Below, one piece after another: positions 1-8,963 of a stretch of 64,000 nt of DNA; within the stretch, counting starts at the first letter, position 1, and the number at the start of each line of letters is the position of its first letter. The notes beneath the pieces were generated by a model that was given only the letters and a program-made list of their open reading frames with translations, ran no database searches and was not told the origin of the DNA. This stretch comes from Mesotoga infera (GTDB lineage: Bacteria > Thermotogota > Thermotogae > Petrotogales > Kosmotogaceae): contig NZ_LS974202.1 of assembly GCF_900157305.1 (NCBI RefSeq), forward strand, positions 744,001 through 808,000, written 5' to 3'. The position numbers were made by a program, and so were the translations under genes.

Positions 1-1819
1 AGAGGAGCTCTATATCACGGCCGGTCTTGACCTGGGATCTGTCGTCTATCATCGTAAGACTGGCGGCGATGTATCCGGCCGTCAGGGGATGGTCGCCGGT
101 GATCATTATAGTTCGTATCCCTGCCTCTTTGGCGGTTACGATCGATTCTTTGACACCCTCTCTCGCCGGGTCCATCATACCGAACATCCCTATGAAGATC
201 AGATCTCTCTCCTCCACGGTTTCACTCTCGACTTCGCTCTCTTCGACCGGTCTGAAGGCTATGCCGAGCACACGCATGCCATTGGAGGCCATCGAGTTGT
301 TGCTCTCCACGATTCTGCTCTTCCACCCTTCGTCGAGGGGGTGTACTTCGTCTCCTTCCAGTACTCTATCGCACACCTCCATGAGCGAATCTACGGCTCC
401 CTTGGTGAAGGCGACGTATTTCTCTATTCCATGCTCTCGTAAGTGTTCGGGAACATCGGCGGCGACTGCGCCTTTCGGGTCGGATTCGATCGCGTGTACG
501 GTTGTCATTCTCTTTCTCTCCGAGTCGAAAGGCTTTTCGAGAACTCTGGGCATCGCCTGTTCGAGATCGCCCTTTTCAATTCCGACCCTGTAGGCGGCAT
601 ATACAAGCGCGCCTTCGGTAGGGTCTCCGATCATATCGACCTGTTGCTTTTTTTGTACCGGTGGCTTGATAGTGGCGTCGTTGCAGAGAGCCCCTCCTGT
701 GAGCATTATCTCCAGCGCCCTGTTATCGTCCTCGGGAAGCGACTCGGGATCGGGTTCGTCTTCCTTTCCAAAATCCAGCCTTCGCCCGGCCATCTCGAGG
801 AGAGTTACGCGCATTCTGTTCTCGGTTATCGTTCCCGTCTTGTCCGAACATATCACCGTTACTGAGCCGAGAGTTTCGACGGCCGTGAGTTTGCGTATGA
901 GCGCATTTTTCTTGAGCATCCGCTGGGCGCCAAGGGCAAGTGCTATCGTCACCACTGTCGGAAGGCCTTCCGGAACGGCGGCTACGGCGAACGAGACGGC
1001 GGTCAGGAACATAAGCTCGAGATCTTCTCCCCTTAGAAGCCCCATCACGAAGATAACGGCGACTATGCCCATCGCCAGAAGCGCCAGAACCTTGCCGAGC
1101 TGGTCGAGGTTCTTCTGGAGCGGCGTCTGGCCTTCGCGTGTGTCCTGTATCATCGTGGCGATTCGACCGATCTCCGTGCTCATACCGGTCGCCGTCACGA
1201 TTCCCGTTCCCCTTCCGTAAGTGACAACGGTACTCGAGTAGGCCATGTTTTTCCTGTCGCCGAGCGCAGGGTTTTTATCCTCTATTATCCCGCTATGTTT
1301 GTCTACCGCTTCCGATTCACCCGTCAGGGCCGATTCCTGTATCTTGAGGTTACTTGTTTCGATGAGACGCATATCGGCGGGGACTATGTTGCCAGCCTCC
1401 AGGATCACTATATCGCCGGGGACGACTTCGACCGCGCTTATCTCGACCGTTTTGCCCTCGCGTCTTACCTTCACCTTCGGGACGGACAGCCTTTTCAGGG
1501 CGGACATGGCCTTTTCGGCCTTGTACTCCTGGGAGAAGCCGAGAATAGTGTTGAGCGTGACTACCGCCAGTACAACTATCGTATCCCTGATCTCTCCTAT
1601 GAAGGCCGTTATAATTGCCGCGGCGATCAGTATTATGATCATAACCGAGGACAGCTGGGCGAGAAGTATCTTCCACGGGCTTCTCTTGTTTTTCTCGCTC
1701 AGTTCGTTCCTGCCGAATTTTTCGAGCCTCTCCCTTACCTCTACCGGAGAGAGCCCCTCTTCTCTAGAGTTCAGCCTCCGTATCGCTTCTTTTTTCTCGA
1801 GCCGGTACATGCTTTCCAT
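1..1819 (-). CDS. P-type calcium-transporting ATPase, C-terminus cut by window edge
   Basis: ATP-driven cation pump of the inner membrane. About 606 residues are visible from an ATG at 1819 and the protein runs off the left edge. In order: N-terminal cation-ATPase domain, first membrane pair near residues 55-100, actuator loop with TGES at 166-169, PEGLP at 283-287 in the fourth membrane helix, phosphorylation motif CSDKTGT with the catalytic Asp at 326, and the P-domain motif TGDH near 570. PEGLP with this domain order is typical of type IIA (SERCA/PMR1-like) Ca2+ pumps. The remaining P-domain and the last membrane helices lie outside the window. It follows the ABC permease by 45 bases on the same strand, so it may be the last gene of the GntR-controlled operon. 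The family is certain; Ca2+ as the ion is inferred from motif similarity. Confidence 0.9.
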   Translation of the reverse strand, partial: MESMYRLEKKEAIRRLNSREEGLSPVEVRERLEKFGRNELSEKNKRSPWKILLAQLSSVMIIILIAAAIITAFIGEIRDTIVVLAVVTLNTILGFSQEYKAEKAMSALKRLSVPKVKVRREGKTVEISAVEVVPGDIVILEAGNIVPADMRLIETSNLKIQESALTGESEAVDKHSGIIEDKNPALGDRKNMAYSSTVVTYGRGTGIVTATGMSTEIGRIATMIQDTREGQTPLQKNLDQLGKVLALLAMGIVAVIFVMGLLRGEDLELMFLTAVSFAVAAVPEGLPTVVTIALALGAQRMLKKNALIRKLTAVETLGSVTVICSDKTGTITENRMRVTLLEMAGRRLDFGKEDEPDPESLPEDDNRALEIMLTGGALCNDATIKPPVQKKQQVDMIGDPTEGALVYAAYRVGIEKGDLEQAMPRVLEKPFDSERKRMTTVHAIESDPKGAVAADVPEHLREHGIEKYVAFTKGAVDSLMEVCDRVLEGDEVHPLDEGWKSRIVESNNSMASNGMRVLGIAFRPVEESEVESETVEERDLIFIGMFGMMDPAREGVKESIVTAKEAGIRTIMITGDHPLTAGYIAASLTMIDDRSQVKTGRDIELL

Positions 1820-1864
1820 TATACGACCCCCCGCGAACGTTCTCTTTGGTACAAGTTTATCATT

Positions 1865-3541
1865 TCATAGCGAAAGGTCTCTGTCCAGAAGGGCTCTGGT
1901 CCTTTTTATGAGCACTGGCCACAGCGACACCGTCCCCGCGGCGCATATCGCGGCTATTATGAGGGCCATCACCCAGCCGGCCAGCGTGCTTCTCAACAGA
2001 TATGTCAGGTAACCCAGGCCGCCGACAAAACCGAAGACCACCGGTATCGATAGGGCGACGTTCAGGTTCTGTTTCATAGCCTTCTGAGGATTGTCCCAGT
2101 GAAGGTATGGTCTCACCACGTCGATCAGCATCTGTATCACGTTCAGGAATGTTACAGCCAGAGCGCCTATGGCGAAGATCAGAAATCCCTCCAGCAGTGA
2201 GATTTTCATTATTATTCCAAGCGCGATCGAGGCCGAAAGCGGGCCTATCATACTGAGCGTTTCAACGTGGATGAACTTCGCTTTCATTATCTCGGAAACA
2301 CCCACGGGCAGCGCCTTCAATTCCGTGATCAACCTGCCTTCGCGACTGAATATGGAGGTTGCCAGCCCGTTTATTCCACCGGCCAGCGTGGCAACCAGGA
2401 TACCCATCGGAAGGAATATCTCCCTGTAATTCTCGAGAATTTTTATCATCTGTCCCAGCTCGTCGGTCTGGCCAGCCACGGCCGCTATCACCAGGATTAT
2501 CGGAAAGATGACCACGTTGCCGAAGCCGTTGAAAGTGAAGGCGGGGACTTTTAGAAAGTACCACCATTCACGCCTGAGCAGCGCGCCGAAGGGGGTCGAT
2601 TGCGCTCCCATGAGCCCCGCGATCTCGCCTTCGTTGAGCTTGCTCCTCCTGGCGTAGTTTTCCTGGAGACTCGAGTATATGGAGTAGTAGAACCTGTTCC
2701 CCAGCCACAGAAAGCCGCCGAGTGCCGCCAGATGGAGCCCTATGAAAGCCAGGAACCAGAGGAGCCCTTCCACGACGGGTCTCGTGAGCGCCCTCATAAC
2801 GAGTATGGTTGGCGGATATACGCCGGCCGTCTTGTTGAGTAAGGCGTCTTTGTCGGAGAACATGCGGGCGAAATCTTCCGGGCTCATGTTGGGGTCCATG
2901 CGGCTGCTCACGAAGACAAAGGCCAGCGCCGCGACTACGATGCCAACGCTCACGAAATAGACGAGAGAGTCCCTGTGCCTGTTGAATCTGAGAACACGCG
3001 ACAGCGGCAGTATTATTATCGCGCTCACCAGTAGAGGCAACACCTGACTGAGCAAAAAGACGACTGCCATGAAGGGCCAGTACATTAACCCCGCGCCGCT
3101 CCTGATGCCGAAGTAGATGTACGGCGGGAGTACGATCACCAGGGAGATTATCATCAAATCCAGCAGAACGACAAAGAACTTGGCCAGCAAGACTTCGGTA
3201 GATTTCAGCGGCAACGACACGAGGACGCGCATATCATCGCCGAAGAAAAAAGTGCTGACCATGAGAAAGATTCCCAGCACGAGACCGAAGAGGTTGGCCA
3301 TGATGAAGGGATTGGCCAGAAAGAGCTCCTTAACGCCGGCCGCCTCGTACTGGGTGTACATAGTGTCCATGAGCATACCGTAGAGAGGACCCAGCGATAC
3401 GACCATTAGCACTATCACTCCCGCGATGAGCGCCGGCTCCCAGAGGCGTTCTCTTCGCCTGAAATGGTAGATCGATCTCGGAATGTTGTAATGGGAGTTA
3501 ATTAGCGTCCAGGTAAGAGAAATCACCATTTTCGGTCTCAC
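1865..3541 (-). CDS. ABC transporter permease (ABC-2-like, 558 aa)
   Basis: Multi-pass membrane protein with about a dozen hydrophobic segments; the first follows a short basic N-terminus and the last ends shortly before the C-terminus. It resembles the large exporter permeases encoded after single ABC ATPases. The start is the GTG at 3541, preceded by GGAGGTGA at a spacing of seven bases, so the gene overlaps the end of the ATPase gene at 3498-4256 by 44 bases. Tight overlap implies translational coupling and a two-component exporter. The substrate is unknown. It is the sixth or seventh gene of a long minus-strand run starting near 8585. Confidence 0.8.
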   Translation of the reverse strand: MRPKMVISLTWTLINSHYNIPRSIYHFRRRERLWEPALIAGVIVLMVVSLGPLYGMLMDTMYTQYEAAGVKELFLANPFIMANLFGLVLGIFLMVSTFFFGDDMRVLVSLPLKSTEVLLAKFFVVLLDLMIISLVIVLPPYIYFGIRSGAGLMYWPFMAVVFLLSQVLPLLVSAIIILPLSRVLRFNRHRDSLVYFVSVGIVVAALAFVFVSSRMDPNMSPEDFARMFSDKDALLNKTAGVYPPTILVMRALTRPVVEGLLWFLAFIGLHLAALGGFLWLGNRFYYSIYSSLQENYARRSKLNEGEIAGLMGAQSTPFGALLRREWWYFLKVPAFTFNGFGNVVIFPIILVIAAVAGQTDELGQMIKILENYREIFLPMGILVATLAGGINGLATSIFSREGRLITELKALPVGVSEIMKAKFIHVETLSMIGPLSASIALGIIMKISLLEGFLIFAIGALAVTFLNVIQMLIDVVRPYLHWDNPQKAMKQNLNVALSIPVVFGFVGGLGYLTYLLRSTLAGWVMALIIAAICAAGTVSLWPVLIKRTRALLDRDLSL

Positions 3542-4256
3542 TACCGGTCACCTCCAGGAAGAGTTGTTCAAGGCTTCCCTGTCCCCTAAGATCTCTCAGT
3601 TCCTTCACGGTTCCCACGAACTCGAGTTTTCCTTTGTTTATTATGCCTATTCTGTCGCAGATCCTCTCGGCCACTTCCATCACATGGGTCGAGAAGAACA
3701 CGGTGTTTCCCGCCTTCACGTGGTTCCTCATCATCTGCTTAAGTATGAAGGCCGATTCCGGGTCGAGACCGACGATCGGCTCGTCGAGTATCCAAAGATC
3801 GGGGTTGTGAATGAGCGCGGCGATTAGTGAAAGTTTCTGGCGCATACCGTGCGAGTAAGTCGAAACCGGATCCTTGATCGCATCGGAAAGCTTGAAGTTC
3901 TGCAAGAGTCTTTCGGCCCTTTCGGCGCGTACGGACGGCGGTATTTTAAAGACGTCGCAGATGAGATTGAGGTACTGTATCCCTGTTATTTTCTCCATCA
4001 CCAGAGGTTCGTCGGCCACGTAACCCATCTTCAATTTCGCCTCGACAGGCGAAGAGGCCACGTCGATGTCTTCTATCATGATCTGTCCTTCGGTAGGCTT
4101 GAGAAGTCCCACTATCATCTTTATTGTGGTGGTCTTCCCGGCGCCGTTTGGGCCGAGAAAGCCGAAGATCTCCCCGCGCTTGACGGTCATGCTGACTCCG
4201 TCAACGGCCTTCACGCTTCCGCTGTAGATTTTCGTGAGTTGCCTGATTTCGATCAT
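3498..4256 (-). CDS. ABC transporter ATP-binding protein
   Basis: A 252-residue nucleotide-binding subunit. Walker A is GPNGAGKTT at about residues 35-43, the signature is SHGMRQKLS rather than the textbook LSGGQ, and Walker B is LWILDEP followed by GLD. This signature variant is common in ABC-2/bacitracin-type exporters. The ATG at 4256 has AAGGAGG upstream. It partners with the overlapping permease at 1865-3541. It resembles the ATPase at 38255-39010 in the same window, which also sits beside a ~500-residue permease, so the two are probably paralogous exporter modules. Confidence 0.88.
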   Translation of the reverse strand: MIEIRQLTKIYSGSVKAVDGVSMTVKRGEIFGFLGPNGAGKTTTIKMIVGLLKPTEGQIMIEDIDVASSPVEAKLKMGYVADEPLVMEKITGIQYLNLICDVFKIPPSVRAERAERLLQNFKLSDAIKDPVSTYSHGMRQKLSLIAALIHNPDLWILDEPIVGLDPESAFILKQMMRNHVKAGNTVFFSTHVMEVAERICDRIGIINKGKLEFVGTVKELRDLRGQGSLEQLFLEVTGSETENGDFSYLDAN

Positions 4257-4272
4257 CTTTTTCCTCCTTGAT

Positions 4273-5139
4273 TTATTTCCCGTTTTCGCTCCTTACCAGA
4301 ATCTGGAAAAACTCTTCCAGATCTGGAACGGAAATGGTTGCGTCGTCGATCCTGTAGAACTCCTCTATCTTCTCGTTGTTCTCCACGATAATCGAAAGCC
4401 TGTTGAGCTCTTCGGCGACAGCGAAGGCGCTCTTGCTCTCTATGTTGGCTCTCTTTTTCAGAGGCATGTGAATTATCCTGTACTTCTCCTTGATACCGTC
4501 TATCGTGCCGGCGAAGCGAACCCTTCCATTGACCATTATGAAGAATTCGTCGGCTATCCGTTCGACCTCGGGTATTATATGGGAGGTGTAGAGAACGGTC
4601 TTGCCGACGATCACTTTCTCCCTTATGAACTCCAGCGTATCCTCCCTCAAAATCGGATCGAGTCCCCAGGTCGGTTCGTCCAGGATGTACAGATCGCTGT
4701 CGGTCGAGAGCGCCAGACTTATGTACAGGGCCGTTTTCATGCCGTTGGAGAAGGTTCCGATCTTCTTGTTCGGTGGCAATTTGTAGTGGTTGATCAGCTC
4801 CCTCGCGTGCTTCCCGTCGAAGCTGCCCGAAATTTTTGAGGCGAGTCTTAGGGCCTTCTCAACGTTGAGATTTTCATAGAAGCTCTTCTCTTCGGGAACG
4901 AAAGAGAGCCTGTTTCTGACAAGATCAACGTCGCTTCCGAAAACCTCCACACTTCCCGAATAATCTACGAAGCCGAGGATAGATTTCAACACCGTCGTCT
5001 TGCCGGCCCCGTTGGGACCGAGAAGCGCGTAAATACGCTGGCTTTCCATCTCGAGAGACACACCCCTGACGGCCTGGACCTCTCCTGGATAGGTCTTTTT
5101 CAGGTTGCTTATTTTGAGTGTCAGCTCTGGTATTTCCAT
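4273..5139 (-). CDS. ABC transporter ATP-binding protein (YtrB-like)
   Basis: A 288-residue ABC ATPase with Walker A GPNGAGKTT at 41-49, signature FSNGMKTALYIS and Walker B LYILDEPTWGLDP. The ~70 residues after the D-loop are a C-terminal extension seen in YtrB-type ATPases. The gene starts inside the end of the GntR gene (19-base overlap), the classical arrangement of a YtrA-type repressor and its ABC exporter. It is clearly paralogous to the ATPase at 7731-8585: both share VPE-(E/D)-KSFYENL after Walker A and DEPTWGLDP at Walker B. The dedicated permease is probably the ABC-2 protein at 1865 or 6971; the substrate is unknown. Confidence 0.87.
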   Translation of the reverse strand: MEIPELTLKISNLKKTYPGEVQAVRGVSLEMESQRIYALLGPNGAGKTTVLKSILGFVDYSGSVEVFGSDVDLVRNRLSFVPEEKSFYENLNVEKALRLASKISGSFDGKHARELINHYKLPPNKKIGTFSNGMKTALYISLALSTDSDLYILDEPTWGLDPILREDTLEFIREKVIVGKTVLYTSHIIPEVERIADEFFIMVNGRVRFAGTIDGIKEKYRIIHMPLKKRANIESKSAFAVAEELNRLSIIVENNEKIEEFYRIDDATISVPDLEEFFQILVRSENGK

Positions 5140-5495
5140 ATATTTTCAATCACCTCCAGGAGTTTATCCAGAGAGATGCCCGACTTCTTCAGACGAAGTA
5201 TTGGCTCTTTAAGCTCCTCGGAAAGAGTATCGAACATGGAATCTCTCACTTTTTCTCCATCACTGACTACTATATACCCCAGACCCTGTCTCGCCATAAT
5301 GGTCCCCTCCATTTCCAGTTCTCTGTAAGCCCTGGCGACCGTGTTGGGGTTGACCCTTATCTGGGATGCCATCTCTCTTATCGAGGGAAGAGTGTCTCCC
5401 TCTTTCAATTTTCCTTTGATGATCTCTTCTCTGACACCCCTCTTGATCTGGTCATAGATTGGCACGGGAGATCTCATGTCGATATCTAGCCACAC
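5121..5495 (-). CDS. GntR-family repressor, YtrA subfamily
   Basis: A 124-residue regulator with an N-terminal winged helix-turn-helix (about residues 10-75: PIYDQIKRGVREEI, then a recognition region around REMASQIRVNPNTVARAYREL) and only a short C-terminal dimerisation tail. This size is diagnostic of YtrA-type GntR proteins, which repress neighbouring ABC transporter operons. The start is a GTG at 5495 with AAGGTGA six bases upstream; an ATG at 5477 is a weaker alternative. It lies inside the operon it probably controls. The best operator is the inverted repeat at 8614-8636, which covers the promoter of the whole gene run. No separate promoter or palindrome is evident just upstream of 5495. 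Confidence 0.88.
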   Translation of the reverse strand: MWLDIDMRSPVPIYDQIKRGVREEIIKGKLKEGDTLPSIREMASQIRVNPNTVARAYRELEMEGTIMARQGLGYIVVSDGEKVRDSMFDTLSEELKEPILRLKKSGISLDKLLEVIENIWKYQS

Positions 5496-5546
5496 ATTAT
5501 CACCTTCAATCTCCAGATGCGAGCTAAGAAACGTTCTGCGTCCTTC

Positions 5547-6863
5547 TCATTTCCGTTCAGCTTCCCGCTTTATCCATTCCTCCAGAAGATCTATCAGCTC
5601 CACGGCTACGTATCCCGGTCTATCGTATTCTTCTACACTCTTTATAGTGCCGTCGGTTTCGTTGAATATGTGGTTCAGGCCCGGTAGAAGCTTCAAAGTT
5701 ATGTTTGGCCTTTCTCCGAGCTTCTCGACAAAGACGTCGAAGTATTTTTTGGGGCTCTGGAAGTCTAGCTCTGCGTTCACTATCAGCACCGGCATCTCGG
5801 TCTCTTCAAGCACCGGCATGCAGAAGTATTTGTCGAAGCTGTAGTAGTAGCCGGCCGTTATACCCTGTCCGAGATCGGTCTCGGGTGGTATCTCCTGATT
5901 CAGCATCTTGGTGAAAAAATCTTTTGTCTGTGCCTTTTGTTCTTCGGTCAGCTGAACGCCAACCAGGTCGAGGTTCTGATCGAGGCTTATCTGGGCCAGT
6001 TTCATAGGTGAACCGGCAAGCAGAATCATTCCGTCGACGCCGGCCTCCCGAGCGATCCAGGGCGCCACCATTCCGCCCATCGAATGTCCTGCCAGATAAA
6101 TGGAGCTGAACTGGGGAATTCCCTTCATCTGACCGATTATCGTAAGTGCGTCTTCTATATACTCCGCGTCGGCGTTTATTCCGATTTCGGCCGCCTGCTG
6201 GGGATACACATAGTACTTCTTGGGATATCTCAGGGTGGCTATTCCCCTCGAGGCGAGACCGGCCGCGAGATCCCTATAGGGTTTGTTCGGGCCGAGAGTG
6301 CCGTCGATGTCGTGTGTTCCCGAGCCCTGAAGGATTATCACGAGCGGATAAGATTCCAGACCGTTGGGAACCATGAGTTTGGCGGGCAGATAATAGGGGT
6401 CTTTGCCCACGGTTATATCCTGCTCGGTGTAATTGGCCGGGTTCACATACTCGGGCAGAGGCCTCTCTTCAGGGACTTCGACGGGCTGCGTTTCGGTCTT
6501 TTGGTAGCTCGAAGGCCTCACGAAGAAACCGGCGACTTTTCCCTCGGTGTTCAACGTCACTATGAAATCGAAGATACCGGCTTTGAATTCGGTGGCGAAA
6601 ACATAAACCATATACTCGCCCTGCTGGACCTGTTGAACATCCAGCGTGGCTATCGGCCTGCCGAGCTGGACATCGAGCTGGGTCTTCAGGTTTTTCAGCA
6701 CCGTGACGGGCTGGGCTTTTCTCATCGTCTCGTCCTGCATCTGGTAGATCTCTTCGAACCTGCCTTCGTAAAGACCGTTGATATACTGGATCGCTATATC
6801 TACCGAAGCCATGGCCAGTACGGAAAATAAAACCACTAGCAACAAAACCAGTTTTCTCTGCAT
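5547..6863 (-). CDS. Secreted alpha/beta hydrolase with N-terminal DUF3887-like domain
   Basis: 438 residues. A signal peptide (MQRKLVLLLVVLFSVLAMAS) is followed by a ~100-residue DUF3887-like domain and then an alpha/beta-hydrolase fold. LQGSGTHD near residue 180 looks like the oxyanion-hole strand, GHSMGG near 260 is the nucleophile elbow with catalytic Ser, and GLNH near 395 holds the likely catalytic His; an Asp around NAELDFQSP would complete the triad. The exported protein probably acts as an esterase or acyl hydrolase on peptides, lipids or antibiotics. Sitting between two ABC exporter modules, it may process or detoxify what they transport, but no substrate can be named. Confidence 0.83.
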   Translation of the reverse strand: MQRKLVLLLVVLFSVLAMASVDIAIQYINGLYEGRFEEIYQMQDETMRKAQPVTVLKNLKTQLDVQLGRPIATLDVQQVQQGEYMVYVFATEFKAGIFDFIVTLNTEGKVAGFFVRPSSYQKTETQPVEVPEERPLPEYVNPANYTEQDITVGKDPYYLPAKLMVPNGLESYPLVIILQGSGTHDIDGTLGPNKPYRDLAAGLASRGIATLRYPKKYYVYPQQAAEIGINADAEYIEDALTIIGQMKGIPQFSSIYLAGHSMGGMVAPWIAREAGVDGMILLAGSPMKLAQISLDQNLDLVGVQLTEEQKAQTKDFFTKMLNQEIPPETDLGQGITAGYYYSFDKYFCMPVLEETEMPVLIVNAELDFQSPKKYFDVFVEKLGERPNITLKLLPGLNHIFNETDGTIKSVEEYDRPGYVAVELIDLLEEWIKREAERK

Positions 6864-6970
6864 ACTTCAAAACCTCCCGTATGAAATGGATCGAAAAGTT
6901 GATCGTACATCTTTTTTAACTTGCTGCATCAACAGTGTATCGCTCGATACGGTTCATCCGTTCACTATCA

Positions 6971-7741
6971 TTATAATTCTTTCTTTTTGAAGAGCACGTA
7001 ATCTGCGGCCGTCAGTGCGATCGTCACCGCCAGAAGCGCCACCAGGTAGATCCAGTCTATCGTTCCGCTCTGAATTACAGTCGTTGCCAGAATGAAAGGA
7101 TAGGGATTCAGCCATGAGATCGCCTCGATCATTCCGATTATCGGAAGTCCTATAATCAGTATGATACCTAACACTACCGGTTTCACCTGATCCTTGCTAA
7201 TCACGGACAACAGCGTGAAGAGCGAGTAAAAGAAGGCGACACCCACAAGTTGCTGGAGAAGAGCCTTCAATGTTCCCGAGAAGTTCACTCCGTAACCGGT
7301 CAGGTTCATCGCGATCGGTCCTAGCAGGGATAAAGCGGTCGTAACTACCAGGACCACGCCCAGTCCGATCAGATACTTCGCCATAAAGACGTCTTTCCTG
7401 TTTTTTCTCGAGAGGAGGAAGTAGATGGTCTTTTTGTCGAACTCTTTGGCGAAGATCGGAAAGGTTATCAACAATACCACCAGGGGCAAGAACTGCCCGA
7501 AGTTTTTGCCCTGCCACTGACTGAGCAGATAGTAGTTGTCGTCGTCGAGTTTTGTGAGGCTCGATGTGTCGCCGATTAGTTTCTTCAGAAAGTCGGGCAA
7601 CTCCTCGAGCTGTCCGGCCATCTCGGACATCATCTGGGAGGCGTACGGTCTCATCACGATTGTCGTTATGAGAGAAATCACCAGAACGGCTATGATCAGA
7701 ATCACCCTGAGTTTCATTTCGTTCAGTTCCTTATAGAGCAT
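6971..7741 (-). CDS. ABC-2 type transporter permease
   Basis: 256 residues with six predicted membrane segments: the first at 12-30, then a ~65-residue extracytoplasmic loop, then a cluster of five from about 80 to 250. This is the usual ABC-2 permease layout. The ATG at 7741 follows GGGGGAAC and overlaps the stop region of the ATPase at 7731-8585 by 11 bases, so the two form an exporter. It is the second gene after the main promoter at 8618-8647. Confidence 0.85.
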   Translation of the reverse strand: MLYKELNEMKLRVILIIAVLVISLITTIVMRPYASQMMSEMAGQLEELPDFLKKLIGDTSSLTKLDDDNYYLLSQWQGKNFGQFLPLVVLLITFPIFAKEFDKKTIYFLLSRKNRKDVFMAKYLIGLGVVLVVTTALSLLGPIAMNLTGYGVNFSGTLKALLQQLVGVAFFYSLFTLLSVISKDQVKPVVLGIILIIGLPIIGMIEAISWLNPYPFILATTVIQSGTIDWIYLVALLAVTIALTAADYVLFKKKEL

Positions 7742-8585
7742 TTTTGTTCCCCCTTACGAGAAGGCTGAAGAAAACTTCGAGATCTACCTTTTCTTCTTTT
7801 GCGCTTCCGATTTTTCCTAGCTTTTCCATTGCGTTCTTATCGTCGGTCAAAACTTTGACTGCTCCCGTTTCCTTGACCACGGCCAGGTATCCGTTTCTGT
7901 CCAGCTCGGTCCCGGCCGGCAGACAGAAGAGCGTGAACCTCTCGTCCAGGCCTTTCAACTCTCCACTGTACAGTATCTCGCCCTTGTACATTATCGAGAA
8001 GACGTCTGCTATCTTTTCTATTTCCGGTATTATATGGGAAGTGTAGAGAACTGTCTTTCCGCTGTCTGACAAACCTCTTATCATATCCAGAACTTCGTCC
8101 CTTCTCAGGGGATCAAGCCCCCAGGTCGGTTCGTCGAATATGAAGATATCGGCCGATTGGGCCATCGCGATCGAAAGGTATGCCGCAGTCCTCATGCCGT
8201 GAGAGAAGGAGGAGATCTTTTTACCCATCGGGAGATCGAAATGCCTCATGAGCTCTTCGGCCTTCGAGGGAAGGAAATTGTCCAGAACCATCGAACACAT
8301 TTTGATGGCCTTCTCGGGGGTGAGGTTTTCGTAGAAGCTCTTGTCCTCAGGTACGAAGGATATCCTGTCTCTCACTTCTTCCACGGTCTTTCCCAGAATT
8401 TTTATTTCACCGCTGTACTCTACCAGGCCCAGAATCGATTTCAGTGTGGTGGTCTTACCCGCGCCGTTCGGCCCCAGGAGGGCATTGACCCTTCCCGGAA
8501 CTATCTCCAGGTCGATACCCTTGACAGCTTCAAAACTTCCATACGACTTTCTCAGGTTTCCTATTACTATCGTTCTTGCAGACAC
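7731..8585 (-). CDS. ABC transporter ATP-binding protein (YtrB-like), first gene of operon
   Basis: About 284 residues. Walker A GPNGAGKTT, signature SFSHGMRTAAYLS and Walker B IFIFDEPTWGLDP are intact, followed by a C-terminal extension like that of its paralogue at 4273-5139. The reading frame extends to a GTG at 8594, but that codon overlaps the Shine-Dalgarno; the GTG at 8585, eight bases after AAGGAG, is the better start. The gene lies directly behind a consensus promoter overlapped by the putative GntR operator, so it is the first target of the regulator. It pairs with the ABC-2 permease at 6971-7741. Confidence 0.87.
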   Translation of the reverse strand: MSARTIVIGNLRKSYGSFEAVKGIDLEIVPGRVNALLGPNGAGKTTTLKSILGLVEYSGEIKILGKTVEEVRDRISFVPEDKSFYENLTPEKAIKMCSMVLDNFLPSKAEELMRHFDLPMGKKISSFSHGMRTAAYLSIAMAQSADIFIFDEPTWGLDPLRRDEVLDMIRGLSDSGKTVLYTSHIIPEIEKIADVFSIMYKGEILYSGELKGLDERFTLFCLPAGTELDRNGYLAVVKETGAVKVLTDDKNAMEKLGKIGSAKEEKVDLEVFFSLLVRGNKNAL

Positions 8586-8613
8586 CGGAATCACTCCTTT
8601 TTATCTATCACAT

Positions 8614-8636
8614 CTGTACTATATCAAATAGTACAG
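8614..8636. promoter_or_regulatory. Putative GntR/YtrA operator (9-bp perfect inverted repeat)
   Basis: Arms CTGTACTAT and ATAGTACAG are perfect reverse complements around ATCAA. The repeat covers the -10 box and part of the spacer of the promoter at 8618-8647. The GTACTA...TAGTAC core is typical of sites bound by YtrA-type GntR repressors, and such a repressor is encoded in the same operon at 5121-5495. Confidence 0.72.
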
Positions 8637-8647
8637 TTAGTTGTCAA
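8618..8647 (-). promoter_or_regulatory. Sigma70-type promoter of the ABC/hydrolase/GntR operon
   Basis: On the minus strand: -35 TTGACA at 8642-8647 (perfect), an 18-base spacer, and -10 TATAGT at 8618-8623 (five of six). It reads leftward into the ATPase gene at 8585. The inverted repeat at 8614-8636 overlaps it, so occupancy would block RNA polymerase. Confidence 0.7.
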
Positions 8648-8878
8648 GGGGGGAATTTTTTCGCGTTCTCTGTCCTTCAAGAAGCGGTGAATGCGTATAA
8701 ACCATTTATGAAGCTAATCAAACGATACTTCATCAAAAAAATGAAATGGGGGATTATTGTGAACAATATCCGGTGCTTCTTCTTTTCTCTGGTTAGCAAC
8801 TGGCGATCTCGAGACGATTCAAGTGAGTAAACCATGAGTCGCCAGTAATTACTTAAACCGTTTCCCGGAAGTAATGAA
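8648..8878. other. Gene-free stretch between divergent operons
   Basis: No credible coding region or RNA gene seen. Its only notable structure is a pair of 8-base arms ACTGGCGA (8799-8806) and TCGCCAGT (8839-8846), 32 bases apart, which could loop or bind a regulator. Short frames here lack ribosome sites. Confidence 0.5.
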
Positions 8879-8907
8879 TTGAGTATTTCTAAATCTCATG
8901 CAAAAAT
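8879..8907 (+). promoter_or_regulatory. Possible promoter of the GGDEF/HD-GYP gene
   Basis: TTGAGT at 8879-8884 and AAAAAT at 8902-8907 with a 17-base spacer, about 55 bases before the GTG start at 8964. Matches to consensus are only moderate. Confidence 0.35.
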
Positions 8908-8963
8908 ATATCAAGTGTTAAAATCTTTATGGGTTTACATGGCTTCTTGACGGGGAGATTATC

